The notes under the pieces are model-generated. The model ran no database searches and was not told the origin of the DNA. It worked only from the letters and a program-made list of their open reading frames with translations. A stretch of 64,000 nt of DNA from Bromus sterilis (Eukaryota; Streptophyta; Magnoliopsida; Poales; Poaceae), in contig OX465600.1 of the NCBI GenBank assembly GCA_950022295.1, positions 289,833,782 to 289,897,781 of the forward strand. Direction: 5' to 3'. Below are positions 9,532-21,132 of this stretch, one piece after another. Position 1 is the first letter of the stretch. Each line of letters opens with the position of its first letter. The translations under genes were made by a program, and so were the position numbers.

Positions 9532-12007
9532 GAAGGACCACTACCAGATGCCTTTCATCGATCAAATGCTTGAGAGGTTGTCCAAAAATACTCACTTTTG
9601 CTATCTTGACGGGTACTCTGGCTTCTTTCAAATTCATGTTAATTCTGTCGATCAAGAGAAGACCACTTTCACTTGTCCTTATGGTACTTATGCTTACAGG
9701 CGTATGCCTTTTGGTTTATGTAATGCCCTTGCTACTTTTCAGAGATGTATGTCTGCTATGTTTGATGGTTTCTGTGAGGAGATTGTGGAGGTCTTCATGG
9801 ACGATTTCTCCGTCTATGGAACTTCCTTTGACCATTGCCTCCACAATGTTAATAAAGTTTTGCAGAGATGCAAAGAAACAAATTTGGTGTTAAATTGGGA
9901 GAAGTTCCACTTCATGGTTAACGAAGGGATCGTTCTTGGTCACAAGATTTCCGAGAGGGGAATTGAGGTGGACAAGGCGAAGATTGAAGCTATTTGAAAG
10001 GATGCCCTATCCAAGGGACATCAAAGGTATTCGTAGTTTTCTGGGTCATGCTGGTTTATATAGAGGATTTATTAAAGACATTTCTAAGACTTCGAGACCC
10101 CTCACTAATCTTCTCTAGAAGGATGTTCCTTTTTTATTTGATGAATATTGTAAGGAAGCCTTCGAAGTTCTTAAGAAAGCTTTAATAACTGCTCCTATAG
10201 TACAACTACCTGATTGGAATTTGCCCTTTGAAATCATGTGTGATGCTAGTGATTTTGCCGTTGGAGCTGTTTTAGGACAAATGGTTGATAAGAAGTTGAA
10301 TGTTATACATTATGCTAGCAAAACCATTGATAATGCTCAAAAGAATTATGCTACTACTGAGAAGGAATTCTTAGCAGTGGTGTTTGCTTATGATAAGTTT
10401 AGGGAGTATATTGTTGATTCTAAAGTTATTATTCATACCGACCATGCTGCCATTAAGTATCTTATGGAGAAGAAGGATGCCAAACCAAGACTCATCAGAT
10501 AGGTACTCCTTCTTCAAGTATTTGATTTGCAGATTGTTGATAGGAAAGGAGCAGACAATCTGGCGGCGGATAATCTTTCAAGGATGGAAGACATACCGCA
10601 TGACCCCATTGCAGTCAACGACAACTTTCCAGACGAACAACTAGCCGTTGTAAAAGTACAATATCTCTTTGATCCTTGGTTTGCAGATTATGCTAATTTT
10701 ATCGTTGCAAAGTATTTCCCTCCAGGTTTAACATTTCAGCAAAGGAAGAAGTTTTCCAAGATTTGAGGCATTACTTTTGGGATGACCCACATCTTTTTAG
10801 AGAAGGTGCGGATGTGATCGTGAGAAGATGCATACCAGAGCACGAGCAGAAGGTCATTCTCAAACAATGTCACGATAGTCCCTATCGAGGACATCATGCC
10901 GGTGAGAGGACCGCACATAAGGTTCTACAATAATGTTTTTATTGGACTACTCTCTTTAAGGATGCTAGAAATTATGTTTTATCTTGTGGTAAATGTCAGA
11001 AAGTTGGTAATATTAGTAGGAGAAATGAGATGCCTATGAATTACTCTCTAGTGATTGAGCCTTTTGATTGCTGGGTTTTTGATTTTATGGGTCCTTTTCC
11101 TCCTTCACACAAGTACACTCACATTTTAGTAGCTGTTGATTATGTAACCAAGTGGGTTGAAGCAATCCCCACTGAAAGTGTTGATCACAAGAAATTTTTG
11201 AAAATGCTCAAGGATATAATTTTTCCTAGGTTTGGTATACCAAGATACCTCATGACTGATGGAGGATCACACTTCACACATGGAGCTTTTAGGAAAGCTT
11301 TAGCCAAGTACGATGTTAATCATAGAATTTCTTCACTGTACCATCCTCAAACTAGTGGGCAAGTTGAGCTCACCAATATAGAGATCAAGTTGATCTTACA
11401 AAAGACAGTTAATAGTTCTAGAAAGGACTGGTCAAAGAAGTTAGGAGATGCTTTGTGGGCGTATAGAACTGCTTACAAAAACCCCATGGGCATGTCTCCC
11501 TATAAGATGGTCTATGGCAAATCTTGCCATTTGCCATTAGAGTTAGAACACAAAGCTTTTTGGGCTGTTAGAGAGCTTAATGCTGACCCAAAATTAGTTG
11601 GTGAAAAGCGTCTCCTGAACTTGACTTCTCTAGATGAGTGGAGAAGTGAAGCTTACGAGAGTGCTAAAATGTTCAAGGAAAAAGTAAAGAAGTGGCATGA
11701 TAGAAGGATTCTGAAACGTGAATTTAATGTTGATGATAAAGTTTTGTTGTTTAGATCACGTTTCAGGTTTTCTCTAGGTAAACTACTTTCCAGATGGGAA
11801 GGTCCATTTCATATCAAAGATGTCTACCGATCCAGTGCAATTAAGATTAACAATTTTGAAGGTACTAAACCTCAAGTTGTAAATGGGCAAAGACTCAAGC
11901 ACTACATGGCACGAGACCCTGTCAATGTTGATGTGGATTTGATACGCACAACAACTCCTGAAGAACACGTTGCAGCCCTGTTTCAGACACCAGCAGAAGC
12001 AGAATAA
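9532..12007 (+). pseudogene. pol: Athila-like gypsy pol: RT, RNase H and integrase, with several breaks
   Basis: The RT starts mid-domain at KDHYQMPFIDQMLERL and keeps the polymerase motif FMDDFSVYG (about 9,795-9,820). RNase H has the VIHYASKTIDNAQKNY and HTDHAAIKYL stretches (10,221-10,500). Integrase follows with a C-x2-C pair near 10,985 and catalytic candidates FDFMGP, LMTDGGS and GQVELTN (about 11,077, 11,258 and 11,360), then a basic C-terminal domain. Breaks: one extra base near 9,993, in-frame TAG at 10,116 and 10,500, a frameshift near 10,755, and a TAA at 10,930. From 11,030 to 12,007 the frame is open for 325 residues. It would act in virus-like particles to copy and integrate the element but cannot be translated whole. 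The codons before 9,532 are lost to the copia insertion. Confidence 0.9.
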
Positions 12008-12350
12008 GAAAAGATATGTACTACGGTAAGGAAACATCGGGAACATCGATAAAAGTTCCATATTATGAGTTTTTGCAAAATTAGGAAAATTCCAAGCCTA
12101 AGTGGAGCCGGAGAGGAGCTCCACGGGACCCAAGCGCCCCCTGACGTGGCCTACCTCCTAGCCGCGCCGGGAGGTCGCCTGGGCACCCCGGAGTCTGTCT
12201 CCGACCCCACTTTGGCTTGTTACCTTCCTTTTGGTGCAGAAATTTTTGGTATATATTTGCCCGGATCGTCCCGGCACTGTATCTCGTGATTTTGTGTGTT
12301 TTCTTTTCAATCTGTTTCTGCCAGGAAATCTTTCAGCTAGACCTAGGTGC
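12008..12350 (+). other. Spacer with candidate splice acceptor before the third frame
   Basis: No frame recognised. A pyrimidine-rich run (12,285-12,325) ends in CTGCCAG at 12,318-12,324, about 27 bp before the ATG of the next frame, as expected of a splice acceptor feeding a downstream ORF. Confidence 0.4.
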
Positions 12351-12860
12351 CATGGCTTCCCCAAGTTCCCCCAAGGACAAGTTTGTCGTCAATGTCATCA
12401 ACCCTTAACTCGTTGAGGTGAAGAAGCACCCTCAAACTGTTTGGGTGGAGGATGGTGTGCTCCACCAAGAAGATCTAAAGGGACTTGTCAAGGAGGGGAG
12501 CATCCATGCCAGGCTGGAAGAAGTGGAGCAAGAAGTCTTCAAGTACAAGAAGATGGTCGAGCGTGGTGTTGAAGCCAACGTCGACACAACATCAACGATC
12601 TGAAGGCACACCACAAGAAGGAGATGAAGGAGATGTGGTCAAGCCTGACCGCACTAGAAGAAAAAGTGTTTGAGCTTCAAGGGAAAATTTATGATCTCCA
12701 AAACCAGAACTGTGAGTATGAACTAAAGTTTCTGTGCATGGGTTTAGGTGCTGAAAGCAGGATCCTGGAGACTGAAGCCTCATATGAGACTGGAGAAACC
12801 TTGCCATGGAAGCGCTTTGCCAAGGACTACATGACCAACAAGAACAAGAATGAGGAGTGA
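12351..12860 (+). pseudogene. Broken downstream ORF of the Athila-like element (coiled-coil protein)
   Basis: The ATG at 12,351 (GCCATGG context) opens a frame that stops after 18 codons at 12,405. The reading then continues in another frame from about 12,418 to 12,603 and in a third from about 12,590 to 12,860. Together these cover some 165 codons of charged, heptad-like sequence rich in E, K and L (for example ALEEKVFELQGKIYDLQNQN). No signal peptide or membrane segment is visible. Its position after integrase matches the extra or env-like ORF of Athila-type elements. The function is unknown, and it is probably dead. Confidence 0.6.
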
Positions 12861-14499
12861 AATCTCCTTGGGTAATGGCATCCCCTTAGCTTGTTCCAAG
12901 CTTGGGGGAGTGTCCGATATCTTTATCTTTATCTTTGTATTTTAGAGTCAAGTAGAGTTGTATCATGTCTAGGGAAGTTATCTTATGAAATAGGTATTTG
13001 CATTGAGGTCTATCACTCCTTTGTGGAGAGTCTTGTATCCGTGAGTGTGGAGTCGTTTATGATGGAATATTAATGAGAAGTCTATTGGTTCCTTCGCTGC
13101 ACTTGGTATTCTCTCCACGCAATCGACCTCATATGTTGATTCTTATGGGAGTATTGACCTTATATCAGGTATGGCTTTGATAACTTTGTTTAATCTTGGA
13201 AAACATTGCTTTGGTCATAACAAAAAGAATGATTTTCTCAAGTAGCGACATAGCCAAAACCTTTATGTTATTATGCTTGAAGTGTTATGTTGACAAGGAA
13301 GACAACTTGATGTGTTATGCTTATTTTAATGTTTATGCTTTATATTGCTTTGCATCTAAGTCATCATCAATTGGCTGTTCTCTCAAAGCCTTTGCTAGCC
13401 CAACTCTGTACTAAGCGGAATTCTGCTTGTGCGTCCATACCCTGAAACCATTATCTTCGATATGAGTCCACCATACCTTCCTATTCGTGGTATTTCACTA
13501 CCACTCCTAAAGTATATAATTCATGTGTTATCTTTAAATGTTCAAAATCTTTTGTTTTGTGCCTCTGGTTTAGCTCATGAGGAAGTAATATGTAATTCAT
13601 GATCTTCTTAAGTTGGACAAGTTTTATCCCGGGATTGCATGTCTAATCTGCAAACCCCTAATACGAGGAGGAACTGGCATGAGTGCGCCCAGCTCGTAAG
13701 ATAATACAACAAACAAACCCTCCTTCACGCTTTGTTCATGAGAAATCAGAAAACTTTGGCAGTGATAAACAAAGGAGATTAAGGGGATGTGATCATCCCC
13801 ACTTGGGAGCCATTCCTCGAAACTTGTCCAACTTGAGAAGTAATTGAGCTATCTATTAGCATTCGTTGACAAATCATGCACCTCCCAAAGATTGTTTTCA
13901 TTCTGTTTGATTTAAAGATAGCACATGAATTTTCCCTACTTCCCTAGAGCAGGGCCTATCCTTTACTTTTATGTTGACTCAGTTCTTCCTACTTCCTTAT
14001 ATTCTTAAAGAGAACATACACTTGATGTTGACAAGGATTCATTCATATAATGCTGCATTAAGATTGGTCATATCACATCCTTGTTGACATTATCATTTGA
14101 TAAGTAAGTTCTTTGCAAAAGCTTAGGCCAAGCAAACATCTTCCTTTGTGTTAGCATTTTCACTTCCTGACTAATAACATGTTCTTTCAAAATCTTCAAA
14201 GTGTTTCATTATAAAGTGGAAGAGAAAAAATAAAAGTTATTAGTTGTCCTCTGACCAACGATATGTTTGCCATGATTTGATGAGTTTCCTTAGCCCTACT
14301 TTTGATTATACTTGTTACTAATTTTTCATAAGGGCCTTATGAGTTGAGATTGCTGTTGAGGATGTTTGAGTTTGGTGAAGAAATCATGATGCTTCTTGTC
14401 CGTATTCTATTTATCGACACTTCACTCTCTAAACTTGTGGACAGGTTTACCGAGCTCAGTATTCGCTTGGGGAGAAGCGAGGTCTAAGCTTGGGGGAGT
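12861..14499 (+). other. 3' untranslated region of the Athila-like element, with a foldback and two polypurine motifs
   Basis: No credible gene. AAGCTTGGGGGAG occurs twice, near 12,898 and directly before the LTR at about 14,486-14,498. A decayed inverted repeat has outer arms at 13,518-13,539 and 13,910-13,931 (21 of 22 bases match) and inner arms at 13,604-13,621 and 13,823-13,840 (17 of 18). Confidence 0.6.
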
Positions 14500-15282
14500 T
14501 GATACGTCCAAAATGCATCAATATTTTATATCATAATTCACCCTATTCATTGATATATTTTACGATATGATGTTGTTCTTATGTTGTTTTGGCTTGTTTT
14601 ACACAGTTTACAACTTTCCGATGCCGAAACAGCAGACGCAGGATTCAGCGGAGAAAAGTGGACATAGAGTTGCTAAATCAGAAGACCTCCAAATGAGCTG
14701 AAAATCGACGGGGGCCGTTTTCTGGAAGAATGACGGAGATAGACCGAAGAGGGACCAGAGGGGGGCCACCAGGTGCCCAGACGGCCTGGTGGCGCGGCCC
14801 CCTTGGTGGCCGCGCCGAGTGTCCGCCTGGACACCCGGGGCCACCCCGGGCTCCCCCTTTGGCCTATATACTCCTCGTTACCCAAAAACCCTAAAAAGAG
14901 AGGAGTTTCGCGATTTCCACCGCCGCTCCGTGCAGGAAACCTACAGAGAAGAAAAGGCATCTTCGACCGACAGATTCCGCCGGGGAGAACACCTCCCGGA
15001 AGGGGAGATCATCGCCATCTTCATCACCATCGTCACAGGCATCATCGAGATCATCATCAACATCATCCTCACCATCAGCACCATCTCCATCTTCACCCCA
15101 TCTCGTCTCATCATTGCAACTTGCGTTGTAACCCGTAACATCCATCCTCTGTACTCTACCGGTGTTGATTACTCTTTGTGGTGAATGTTATTGAGTTTTG
15201 TTGGAGAATTATTGTTATGACCAGATTGTTTATCATATATTTATCACCACTGATCATGATATCTTCTATGTCTTGTGAGTAG
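14500..15282 (+). repeat. 3' LTR of the Athila-like element, first part
   Basis: It starts TGATACGTCCAAAATGC after the polypurine tract. A GC-rich palindromic block (14,760-14,860) precedes the TATA box CTATATA at 14,864-14,870. A CAT/ATC-rich low-complexity tract lies at about 15,010-15,100. The LTR is interrupted at 15,282, with AGTAG duplicated on both sides of the insert, and continues at 21,138. Confidence 0.88.
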
Positions 15283-16286
15283 TGTTGACCCTGAATTGCG
15301 CCCTACACGAACACGTCACGTGTACCCGTGGCGCCGAGGGAGATGCTCCGCAGCTCGCACCATGGGAGGCCAACCGGAAGCGCGATACGCAAGACAATCC
15401 GGTAGGCTCTTTTTGAACCAGACGCCCCAAGCCCTCGGGAGGGACCCCGTCAGAGAACTCGGCGATGATTGGCTGCCCTAGGTCGTCCTGGACGCCCCTG
15501 GAGCTTCGTGATTCGTCTTCCTGCAAGAACAAGAATAGACGAAGAACGAGAAGAAAGAACACGGTAGATTAGATGTAAAGGTAGGGTTTGTTGTGTTTTG
15601 CGATTGTGTGTTGTTTCAATCGGCCGTCACCTCATCTATATATGAGGAGGCTGGACTTTCCATGCAAGAAAAGGACTCTAAATCTCGTCCAAATCTTTCC
15701 AAACTTAACCGAACTCGGATTACAAGTGGGCCTCGGACAGCAGTTCGCTTTTCGGTAGTTTTGGGGCTGTAAACGACCTCGGATGAAAAAACTCAAAACA
15801 TCAAAGTTGTAGCCCTCGAAATTTCCAAGAACTTTCGTGTTGAACGTTTTTTTGATTCGGGGCCATCTTGAGGGCCGAAATCCTCACGCTTTCCATCAGA
15901 CATCAATCGTATAGGTGTCTGGCTCCGGGCGTCACTTTTTTCTCTTTGACAGAGTTGTACTCCGAGGGCTGTAACTTGAGCATACGAACTCGGATTGAGA
16001 TGATTCAAAAACCAAAATAGACCGGTTCGACGAGACCAAGCCGCACCATGTAGAACAATTTTCCATTTGATGATATCTTGAAGGCCTAATTGGCCTAATA
16101 GTACTTCGAATGCCAGGATCTAATCGCTTCCAACATAGTTTCGGCCCTTGAGATGGAATCGGATGATCATGGCTCGAACTACAAAGTTGTTCATATTGAC
16201 AATACCCAAATTATTCATGTAGAACACTTCTTCATTTGAGGCCATCTTATATAGGTTTATTGTCGTGCCAAAAACGGGTGTCAACA
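15283..16286 (-). repeat. 3' LTR of the gag-protease gypsy
   Basis: Pairs with 20,128-21,132. TATA-like CATATATAG on the minus strand lies at about 15,645-15,654. Ends are TG...CA. Confidence 0.92.
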
Positions 16287-16421
16287 CATGCCCTCCTGTT
16301 TTTCGGCAAAACTTGCGTGCCGAAAAATAACTTGCCCATGTTTTGTTCTAAGGACGATGTCAACACTCCATCGGCCATATGTTTTATATGGGAGATAATT
16401 ACTTATCAGCCATGTGCATGC

Positions 16422-18266
16422 TTAGGATGATGAGTATGTACTCTGAAGCCGATTACCACCAATCGGTTTTAGAGAGATGGGTATCAATCCGTTCTTTGTA
16501 GCACTAAGGAAATCAAATTCTGATAGATCACGTCCTGATAAGCAAATAACATCAGGATGATTCCAATCTATGGACGCATCGGCCAAAGCAACACAAGCCG
16601 AGTTGTCCGCATGAATAACTTCCACTTCGTCTTCAACCCATTGTATCAAGAATTGGTGCATGGTGGACGACACACATTGATTAGCATGAACCCAATCACG
16701 GCCTAATATGACATTATAGTTACCTTGCACTTCGGCGACGAAGAATGTGGTGGCCAAAGTCTTGCTTCCCACAGTGAGTTCCATACACATTATGCCCTTG
16801 GCTTCTGTCTTTTCTTTACCCTCAAATCCATTGAGAACCATGTTGGTCTTCATCAATGCATCATCATGTAATCCCAGTCTTTTGAAGACTGCGTAGGATA
16901 TAAGATTTATCATAGCACCACCATCAACTAGCATCTTTGCAACCGGTGACCCATTAATGTGACCTTTAAGGTATAACGGCTTCAAGTGTTTCACTGGCTC
17001 TTTTGGCTTCTCAAATATAGCATTCTTAGGGCCGAAATCTAGCTGAGCCACATCTTGTTCATCTACAGCACGAAATTCGGCAGGTAAGTAATACACCATA
17101 TTAATGTCCATACCTTCCCGAGCCGGCGCAGATTCATAATCCTCCATATAATCTTCATCTCCTAAGGTGTATACTGGACTTAAAGTCTCTTCGGTTGAAG
17201 AAGACGTAACAAGTGGCATGGACGATGTAATAGGGACACCATCATCCTTATTTGGTGGTGTAGGTGTTGTTGCAGTTAACGTAGAAGCACGCGTCTTTTC
17301 CTTTTGTTTAGGCCTCCATATTTGTTTTGCAGGTACCATGGGCCGAATTCCATTAATTAATTCGTCCTTTTGCTTCTCCTTTTCGTTCTCCACCTTCTCA
17401 TGGTTCCTCATACGTTGCAATCTCCTCTTCATGGTCATAGTTAAACCGGGAGGACACCACTTAGGTTGAGCATATTTGGGATCCCTGTAATTGGCCGCGC
17501 TTGTGATAGACTCATGATCATTAGCCATGGAATTCTGCTGAGCAACAACAATGTCATCATTAGAATTAGCCAGATTATCAACAATCGGCCCTTGGATCTC
17601 CCTCCGCTTGTCAGATTCTGAAATTTCCGCACCATGTGACTTAGCACGCCACACTTTTTTATTGACTTTGCTCGGAAAACCTTGCGATGGCCGACTATCA
17701 CCTTGATTAAAATGGCCTTTTGAAGAATGATAAAACCTCCCACGAGTGAGCCTATTAGGTGCTTCCCACCCCATATAAAAAGCATAAGGGCCTATTGGCG
17801 GCTGCCCCCAACCACCGTTGAAGCCTCCCATGTAATATGGCGCATAGAGGGGTGATGATGACCCATATGGCCTTGCATAGCGTCGACTTTCTTGCGGAGG
17901 TGATCTTGAACGCTTTGAAGTTGATGGCCGATTAGACCTAGAACCGGCCACTTGATTGGCATACTTGGATAGCAACATATCAAAAGTTGGCTTGATTCGC
18001 TTGCGCCTAGCTTCATTCCTTTTCCCCTTGCCAACTTCTGAATTCTTGGGTTTAACAAATTTATCATGAGCTTCCTCTTGCACTTGTGGTTGCCCCCCGA
18101 GCGTAGGATTTTTTATGGTGATCTTTATTACTTCCTTGCCATCGGGTTGCTTGTCAAGCACAACCTGTCTTCCCGAGTTCCTGTTGTCCTCATTTTCCTT
18201 TCTGGACTCACCAATGACCACGTTATTCTTGTTGGCTAACTCGGCTATATCAGGCCGAATCAACAC
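16422..18266 (-). CDS. Gypsy nucleocapsid/aspartic protease region, frame ends before RT
   Basis: A 614-codon frame, +1 relative to gag and overlapping it by 17 bp, so it would be made by frameshifting, or the shift is a homopolymer indel. The first 370 residues are basic and low-complexity (SRSPPQESRRYARPYG), like a nucleic-acid-binding linker. Around residues 430-530 is a retropepsin: LVDGGAMINLIS carries the catalytic Asp with a D-G-G variant of D-T/S-G, and NVILGRDWV is the flap-distal ILG motif. The frame ends shortly after, where RT would normally begin. It processes Gag in the particle. No start codon is needed if frameshifted. Confidence 0.75.
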   Translation of the reverse strand: MLIRPDIAELANKNNVVIGESRKENEDNRNSGRQVVLDKQPDGKEVIKITIKNPTLGGQPQVQEEAHDKFVKPKNSEVGKGKRNEARRKRIKPTFDMLLSKYANQVAGSRSNRPSTSKRSRSPPQESRRYARPYGSSSPLYAPYYMGGFNGGWGQPPIGPYAFYMGWEAPNRLTRGRFYHSSKGHFNQGDSRPSQGFPSKVNKKVWRAKSHGAEISESDKRREIQGPIVDNLANSNDDIVVAQQNSMANDHESITSAANYRDPKYAQPKWCPPGLTMTMKRRLQRMRNHEKVENEKEKQKDELINGIRPMVPAKQIWRPKQKEKTRASTLTATTPTPPNKDDGVPITSSMPLVTSSSTEETLSPVYTLGDEDYMEDYESAPAREGMDINMVYYLPAEFRAVDEQDVAQLDFGPKNAIFEKPKEPVKHLKPLYLKGHINGSPVAKMLVDGGAMINLISYAVFKRLGLHDDALMKTNMVLNGFEGKEKTEAKGIMCMELTVGSKTLATTFFVAEVQGNYNVILGRDWVHANQCVSSTMHQFLIQWVEDEVEVIHADNSACVALADASIDWNHPDVICLSGRDLSEFDFLSATKNGLIPISLKPIGGNRLQSTYSSS

Positions 18267-20076
18267 CTTTTTTTCCTTCGAAGTCTATGGTGTTCATCGG
18301 GAAGGGTTGCTTGTCAACCTGCATCTCAGAAAAACTCAATCGTCCTTCATTAATGGCCGATTGTATATGTCTCCGGAAAACATTGCAATCATTAGTAGCA
18401 TGTGAGAAAGAATTGTGATATTTGCAATAAGCACGCCGTTTTAGCTCTTCAAACGGCGGTAAAGTGTGAGATATTCTAATCATTTTATCTTGTAACAAAG
18501 CATCAAATATCCTATCACACTTGGCTATGTCAAAGGTAAACTTCATCTCCTCATCATGATTCTTGTGAATCGGCTTAAGAGCATTGCACGAGTAAGGTTT
18601 GGCCTTTGATGACCAAACAAACTCAGTGGTATAGACATCAACCTCATCATCCGAATTATCATCACTGTAGTCAACCATATGCATCCTAGGACGGTCGGTT
18701 GTTGATTTATGAACCTCTTTAACTCGGCTCTCTTGGGCCAAAGCTTTCTGCAAAACTTGGTTAATATTTAAGAACTCATAACTTTCTAGCCTCTCTTTGA
18801 TGTGGGGTTTCAAACCATTAAGAACCAAATCTTCCAAATCTCTCTCAGTTATCACTAGGCTATAGCATCGGTTTTTTATATCTCTAAATCTTTTGACATA
18901 ATCGGTGACCGATTCATCATGTTTTTGCCTAACCGATGTAAGATGTGACAACATAAGCTCATTGTCGCCACTATAAAAATGATCATGAAATTTCTTTTCT
19001 AATTGTGACCACAAAAGAATAGAGCCATGTGGCAAAGCAGCAAACCATGAAAAAGCGGCGCCGGTTAAAGATAGGGGAAATAGACGCACTTTCAATTCTT
19101 CTATGGAACCGGCCTCACCCAACTGTGCCAAATACTGACTAACATGCTCCCGAGTTGTTTTTGTACCCTCTCCACTAAACTTAACAAAATCAGGAACCTT
19201 GTAACCTTGAGGGTACAACACTGCATCGAAGTGTGCGGGATAAGGCTTTTGATATACACTACTTTTTACTTTCGGCTCGCTTCCGAAAGTATCTTGAAAA
19301 ATCTTATGCAAATCCTCCCTTAGCTTGGCTAAAATAGGATCTGTGGTAGGTGTCAATGCTTGTGGTATAGGAGCAACGTGTGTACTAGCTATTGGTGCAA
19401 CTTGTGCTATGGGCGCCGAACTATAGTTTGGCGGAAGACAAAACGTGCCTGCCCCTATAGGTGATGTTGCAAAGTAATTCGGCATTGGCGCCGAATCGGT
19501 TGCACTCAAAATAGGGTTAGGGTAGGTAGGTGCAGTCACAAGTTGATTGGTTTGGCTAGGATAAGAATTCATCGGCATATTATAATATTGTTGCATAGGA
19601 GGGGCCGATGAAATAGGCAAGGTTGGATTAGTTTTTTCTGGGCTAATGAACACACCAACTTTATTACTAGATGATGGAGTCGTATTTTTCTGAGCATTGT
19701 TATTTGCTATGAACGCATTATACGCCATATCATTACCCTTGCTAACCAAACTTTCAATCACAGCGAGTTGCTCTTTAGTAAAAAAATTACTCACAGTGAT
19801 TTCTTCTAGATTGCCATCGAGAGGAGGGAGCTTGATTTCTCCGAGCTTGATTTCTCCAACCGGAGTAATGTTGCCTCAGCGATCTTTATCCAAACTCGCA
19901 AGAAAAGCTTGCATATCCTCCTCCTCGTGCTGCTTCATGAGCGCTTCATAAGCTTCAATGCGCTGCTCCTTGCGCTGCTTCTTGATGGCTTCATATGCTT
20001 GGCGATGTTCCTCCGATAATTCATCAAGACTCGGCCTAATGATGTTATCGGCGTTGATCTCTGCTGACTTGGACAT
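18250..20076 (-). pseudogene. gag: Gypsy Gag with one premature TGA
   Basis: The frame probably starts at MSKSAEINADN (20,076, minus) just after the primer site. It stops at a TGA at about 19,876 in a CGC-TGA context that fits a CGA-to-TGA change, and is then open in the same phase for over 500 codons to 18,250. The middle holds the Retrotrans_gag core (HVSQYLAQLGE, LSLTGAAFSWF, then VTDYVKRFRDIKNRC). Near the end, YCKYHNSFSHATNDCNVF is a CxxH...H...C metal-binding-like stretch. It is proline/serine/alanine-rich before the core. The last codons overlap the protease frame at an A7 run. It would form the particle shell. Confidence 0.82.
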
Positions 20077-20127
20077 GGTTGATGATGATCTCTTGAAACT
20101 TCCCCCCAGCGGAGTCGCCAAAAAGTG

Positions 20128-21132
20128 TGTTGACGCTGAATTGCGCCCTACACGAACACGTCACGTGTACCCGCGGCGCCGAGGGAGATGCTCCGCAGCT
20201 CGCACCGTGGGAGGCCAACCGGAAGCGCGATACGCAAGACAATTCGGTTGGTTCTTTTTGAACCAGACGCCCCAAACCCTCGGGAGGGACCCCGTCAGAG
20301 AACTCGATGACGATTGGCTGCCCTAGGTCGTCCTGGACGCCCCTGGAGCTTCGTGTTTCGTCTTCCTGCAAGAACAAGAATAGACGAAGAACGAGAAGAA
20401 AGAACACGGTAGATTAGATGTAAAGGTAGGGTTTGTTGTGTTTTGCGATTGTGTGTTGTTTCAATCGGCCGTCACCTCATCTATATATGAGGAGGCTGGA
20501 CTTTCCGTGCAAGAAAAGGACTCTAAGTTTCATCCAAATCTTTCCAAACTTAACCGAACTCGGATTACAAGTGGGCCTCGGACAACAGTTCGGTTTTCGG
20601 TAGTTTTGGGGCTGTAAACGACCTCGGATGAAAAAACTCAAAACATCAAAGTTGTAGCCCTCGAAATTTACAAGAACTTTCATGTTGAACGTTTTTTTGA
20701 TTCGAGGCCATGTTGAGGGCCGAAATCCTCACGCTTTCCATCAGACATCAATCGTATAGGTGTCTGGCTCCGGGCGTCACTTTTTTTCTCTTTGACAGGG
20801 TTGTACTCCGAGGGCTGTAACTTTTGCATACGAACTCGGATTGAGATGATTCAAAAACCAAAATCGACCGGTTCGATGAGACCAAGCCGCACCATGTAGA
20901 ACATTCTTCCATTTGATGATATGTTGAAGGCCTAATTGGCCGAATAGTACTTAGAATGCCAGGATCTTATCGCTTCCAACATAGTTTCGGCCCTTGAGAT
21001 GGAATCGGATGACCATGGCTCCAACTACAAAGTTGTTCATATCGACAATACCCAACTTATTAATGTAGAACACTTCTTCGTTTGAGGCCATCTTATATAA
21101 GTTTATTGTCGTGCCAAAAATGGGTGTCAACA
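20128..21132 (-). repeat. 5' LTR of the gag-protease gypsy
   Basis: Pairs with 15,283-16,286; the primer site follows directly on the minus strand. Same TATA-like box near 20,490. Confidence 0.92.

Larger units (their letters stand above)
15283..21132 (-). mobile_element. Non-autonomous Ty3/gypsy element with gag and protease only
   Basis: Complete 5,850-bp element with LTRs of 1,004 and 1,005 bp (15,283-16,286 and 20,128-21,132), starting TGTTGACACCC on the minus strand, with target duplication AGTAG (15,278-15,282 and 21,133-21,137). The minus-strand primer site TGGCGACTCCGCTGGGG lies at about 20,104-20,120, and a purine-rich tract lies beside the 3' LTR at 16,287-16,304. Only gag and an aspartic protease are present, with no RT, RNase H or integrase, so mobilisation needed another element. 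About 40 hand-counted LTR differences (about 4%) make it older than the first copia. Confidence 0.92.

Noticed and set aside
9284..9997. A 237-codon frame joining copia LTR sequence to a gypsy RT
   Set aside because: The first part is LTR read by chance; the RT part starts only after 9,531. It marks the insertion site and is not a fusion gene.
14773..15138. Histidine-rich frame with a long H-H repeat
   Set aside because: Produced by a CAT/ATC low-complexity tract in the leader part of an LTR; no homology and no conserved start.
17167..17469. Plus-strand 100-codon frame
   Set aside because: Antisense shadow of the protease frame of the minus-strand gypsy.
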